Assembly: GCA_902558395.1 (NCBI GenBank)
Contig: CACEDS010000004.1
Coordinates: forward strand, 1 to 64,000
DNA length: 64,000 nt
Source: an uncultured SAR86 cluster bacterium
GTDB lineage: Bacteria; Pseudomonadota; Gammaproteobacteria; Magnimaribacterales; D2472
Direction: 5' to 3'
Part shown: in pieces, positions 62,419 through 64,000 of the stretch
Numbering within the stretch: the first letter of the stretch is position 1
How the letters are laid out: each line of letters opens with the position of its first letter
Translations under genes and position numbers: made by a program
The notes under the pieces: generated by a model
Database searches by the model: none
Seen by the model: the letters and a program-made list of their open reading frames with translations, nothing else
What the model was told of the DNA's origin: nothing

Positions 62419-64000
62419 ACCAACTGAAGGAATGAAAGTAGAAGCACAAAGAGGTCTTGATTGGCGAGAAGAGCATGGTCGTGGTGGCACTAGAGTTGGT
62501 GCTGTTAGAGCAAGACAAATAGTAGCTGGTGAAAATTTATCTGACGATACAGTGAAAAGAATGTACAGCTTCTTTTCAAGACATGAAGTAGATAAGCAAG
62601 CAGAAGGTTTTAAACAAGGTGAAGAAGGTTATCCATCAAATGGCAGAATTGCATGGGCATTATGGGGTGGTGATGCTGGTTATAGATGGTCAAAAACAAA
62701 AGTAAATCAAATGAAAAATGAAAAAAGTTTTGATTCAAAAGAATCAGAAAAACATCCACTAAATAGTGAGGAGAAAGCTATGAATAAAGAAGATAGACAT
62801 ATCCTCAATGTGAGCGAGACAGACAACTCTGTAGTTGTTGAATTTGCAAAGCATGAGGATGTAGAACATGAAGGTGAAGAACTAGAAGCAACTGACGAAG
62901 TTTCTATGATTGAATCTGAAGAAGAGAGAAAAGTAATTGATATGCCTATGAAATATAGAACTATTGATTTATCAAAACACTCTTATTTAGATGAAGAAAA
63001 AAGAATGGTTCGTATAGGTGTATCTAGCGAAGAACCTGTAGAGAGAAGTTTTGGCATGGAAGTGCTAGGACACTCAGCCGATGATATAAACATGGAGTTT
63101 ATTTCATCAGGTCGAGCACCTCTTTTGTTAGACCATGATATGGAAAAGCAAATAGGTGTTATAGAAGAATTCAAACTAGACGAGACGGCAAAAAGGACAA
63201 CTGCTGTAGTCAGATTTGGTAAATCTGCTTTAGCTCGAGAAGTGTTTGAAGATGTGGTTGATGGTATTCGTATGAATATATCTGTTGGCTACAGAGTCGA
63301 TAACTTAACAAGAATGAATAATGAAGATGAAGTCTACTATAAGGCTCAATGGACTCCTATGGAAGTTTCTTCTGTAAGTGTACCTGCTGACCAAAGTAGA
63401 TTAGTCGGTGTTGGTCGTTCTAAAGATAAACAAAACACACAAACAACAAAGGTGAAAATAATGGAAAACGAAAAACAAGAAATTAATCTTGATGAAGTTA
63501 GGTCACAAACTGTTGCTGAAGCTAAAGCTGAATTTAAAAGAAATTCAAAAGAAATCTTAGATTTAGCTGTAAAACACAACAAAAGAGATTTAGCTGACAA
63601 AGCGATTAGTGATGGTATCTCTGTTGAAGAATTTAGAGGTGTATTATTAGAAAATATTTCTAACAACACTCCTTTAGAAACTCCTTCAGAAATTGGCATG
63701 ACTAAAGAAGAAGTCAGAGACTTTAGTTTGATAAAAGCAATTCGTGCTTTAGCAAACCCATCTGACAGAAGAGCACAAGAAGATGCTGCATTTGAATTTG
63801 AATGTAGTGCTGAAGCTGCTAGACAATATGGTAAAGATGCTCAAGGTATCATGTTACCAGCAGACGTTCTAAGAAATTGGAGCAAAAGAGACCTTAACAC
63901 ATCTGATGATTCAACTTTAGTAGCTGAAGATTACAGAGGTGGCGATTTTATTGATGTATTAAGAAACGAATCATCAGTAATGCAAGCTGGTGCAACAATG
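62411..64000 (+). CDS. Prohead protease fused to major capsid protein, 3' part outside the window
   Basis: An open frame of 530 codons without a stop. Residues 13-100 are a small conserved domain (LDWREEHGRGGTRVGAVRAR, RHEVDKQAEGF, EEGYPSNGRIAWALWGGDAG). Residues 180-335 are an S78-like prohead protease with catalytic His242 (LLLDHDMEKQIG) and Ser291 (IRMNISVGYRV), ending EVSSVSVPAD. Residues 351-430 are a helical delta/scaffold-like part, then the start of an HK97-fold capsid protein (VLRNWSKRDLNT, DYRGGDFIDVLRNES). In-frame starts with binding sites occur at 62780 (GAGGAG) and 63461 (AAGGTG). Confidence 0.85.
   Translation, partial: MPKPTEGMKVEAQRGLDWREEHGRGGTRVGAVRARQIVAGENLSDDTVKRMYSFFSRHEVDKQAEGFKQGEEGYPSNGRIAWALWGGDAGYRWSKTKVNQMKNEKSFDSKESEKHPLNSEEKAMNKEDRHILNVSETDNSVVVEFAKHEDVEHEGEELEATDEVSMIESEEERKVIDMPMKYRTIDLSKHSYLDEEKRMVRIGVSSEEPVERSFGMEVLGHSADDINMEFISSGRAPLLLDHDMEKQIGVIEEFKLDETAKRTTAVVRFGKSALAREVFEDVVDGIRMNISVGYRVDNLTRMNNEDEVYYKAQWTPMEVSSVSVPADQSRLVGVGRSKDKQNTQTTKVKIMENEKQEINLDEVRSQTVAEAKAEFKRNSKEILDLAVKHNKRDLADKAISDGISVEEFRGVLLENISNNTPLETPSEIGMTKEEVRDFSLIKAIRALANPSDRRAQEDAAFEFECSAEAARQYGKDAQGIMLPADVLRNWSKRDLNTSDDSTLVAEDYRGGDFIDVLRNESSVMQAGATM

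Larger units (their letters stand above)
50245..64000 (+). mobile_element. Lambda-like tailed phage or prophage segment, truncated by the window
   Basis: All genes from here on point the same way and include phage hallmarks: YqaJ exonuclease, primase-helicase, Nu1/GpA terminase, gpW, portal and protease-capsid. Ribosome binding sites of the AGGAG type precede most of these genes, while many host genes lack one. There is no integrase, repressor, lysis gene or tail module within the visible 13.7 kb; they may lie beyond the end. The left limit is inferred from the 5'-truncated ORF at 50245. Confidence 0.85.

Overview
The window reads as two blocks. Positions 1 to about 50,150 are chromosome of an AT-rich, very compact gammaproteobacterium. 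The gene set (rluC-rpmF-fab cluster, csiV-mfd-gap-nqrABCDEF-apbE-nqrM synteny as in Pseudomonas, clpS-clpA, icd, trmA, nfuA), together with short intergenic gaps, convergent genes that overlap by 11-17 bp and a marine-type carbohydrate lipoprotein (GH16), suggests a streamlined marine heterotroph of the SAR86 type. The lineage is an inference; no rRNA or tRNA gene is visible. Positions from about 50,245 to the end are a lambda-like tailed phage module, all on the + strand and cut off by the window end.

Chromosomal layout: 1-5.2 kb carries rluC (partial), rpmF, fabD, fabG, acpP, mltG, tmk and holB, with plsX, fabH, fabF and pabC missing from their usual places. 5.2-9.0 kb holds an SDR oxidoreductase, a glutaredoxin, an AGCS sodium/amino-acid symporter and a GH16 lipoprotein with a Gly3-Ser linker. 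9.0-14.7 kb is a complete-looking histidine operon on the - strand, in which hisD and hisB are one fused gene and hisC is absent. It is led by a TrpR-like (YerC/YecD) regulator with a palindrome just upstream. 14.7-21.2 kb has a small membrane protein, trmA, a DUF2970 microprotein, nfuA, csiV and mfd. 21.2-32.2 kb has two paired acyl-CoA dehydrogenases, a long-form GAPDH and the whole Na+-NQR respiratory pump with its maturation factors. 32.2-42.3 kb has aceA, purB, mnmA, icd, clpS, clpA, a YeiH transporter and cysK. 42.5-50.15 kb is an accessory-looking island: two secreted proteins that may share a fold, a small membrane protein, a ThDP-dependent enzyme next to a phytanoyl-CoA dioxygenase homologue, and a large M14 peptidase.

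Phage layout: a 5'-truncated ORF, a YqaJ-type exonuclease, a terminator, several microproteins, a Hjc-like PD-(D/E)XK nuclease, a protein with an SSB-like C-terminal tip, a primase-helicase followed by short direct repeats, small genes, a second nuclease, DUF3310, a small HTH protein, a gpZ-like tail protein, a candidate cos region, small and large terminase (Nu1/GpA type), a gpW-like protein with an extra N-terminal domain, the portal, and a prohead protease fused to the major capsid protein that runs off the window. A 14-base motif (TATAAATATCAAAC) recurs in the phage intergenic gaps and is a candidate phage promoter element.

The most interesting points are the HisD-HisB fusion, the protease-capsid polyprotein with two in-frame internal starts, the phage motif series, the SSB-like tip, the candidate cos site, and the host/phage junction near 50.2 kb, which is either a prophage end or an assembly joint. 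No integrase, repressor, att site or tRNA target is visible.
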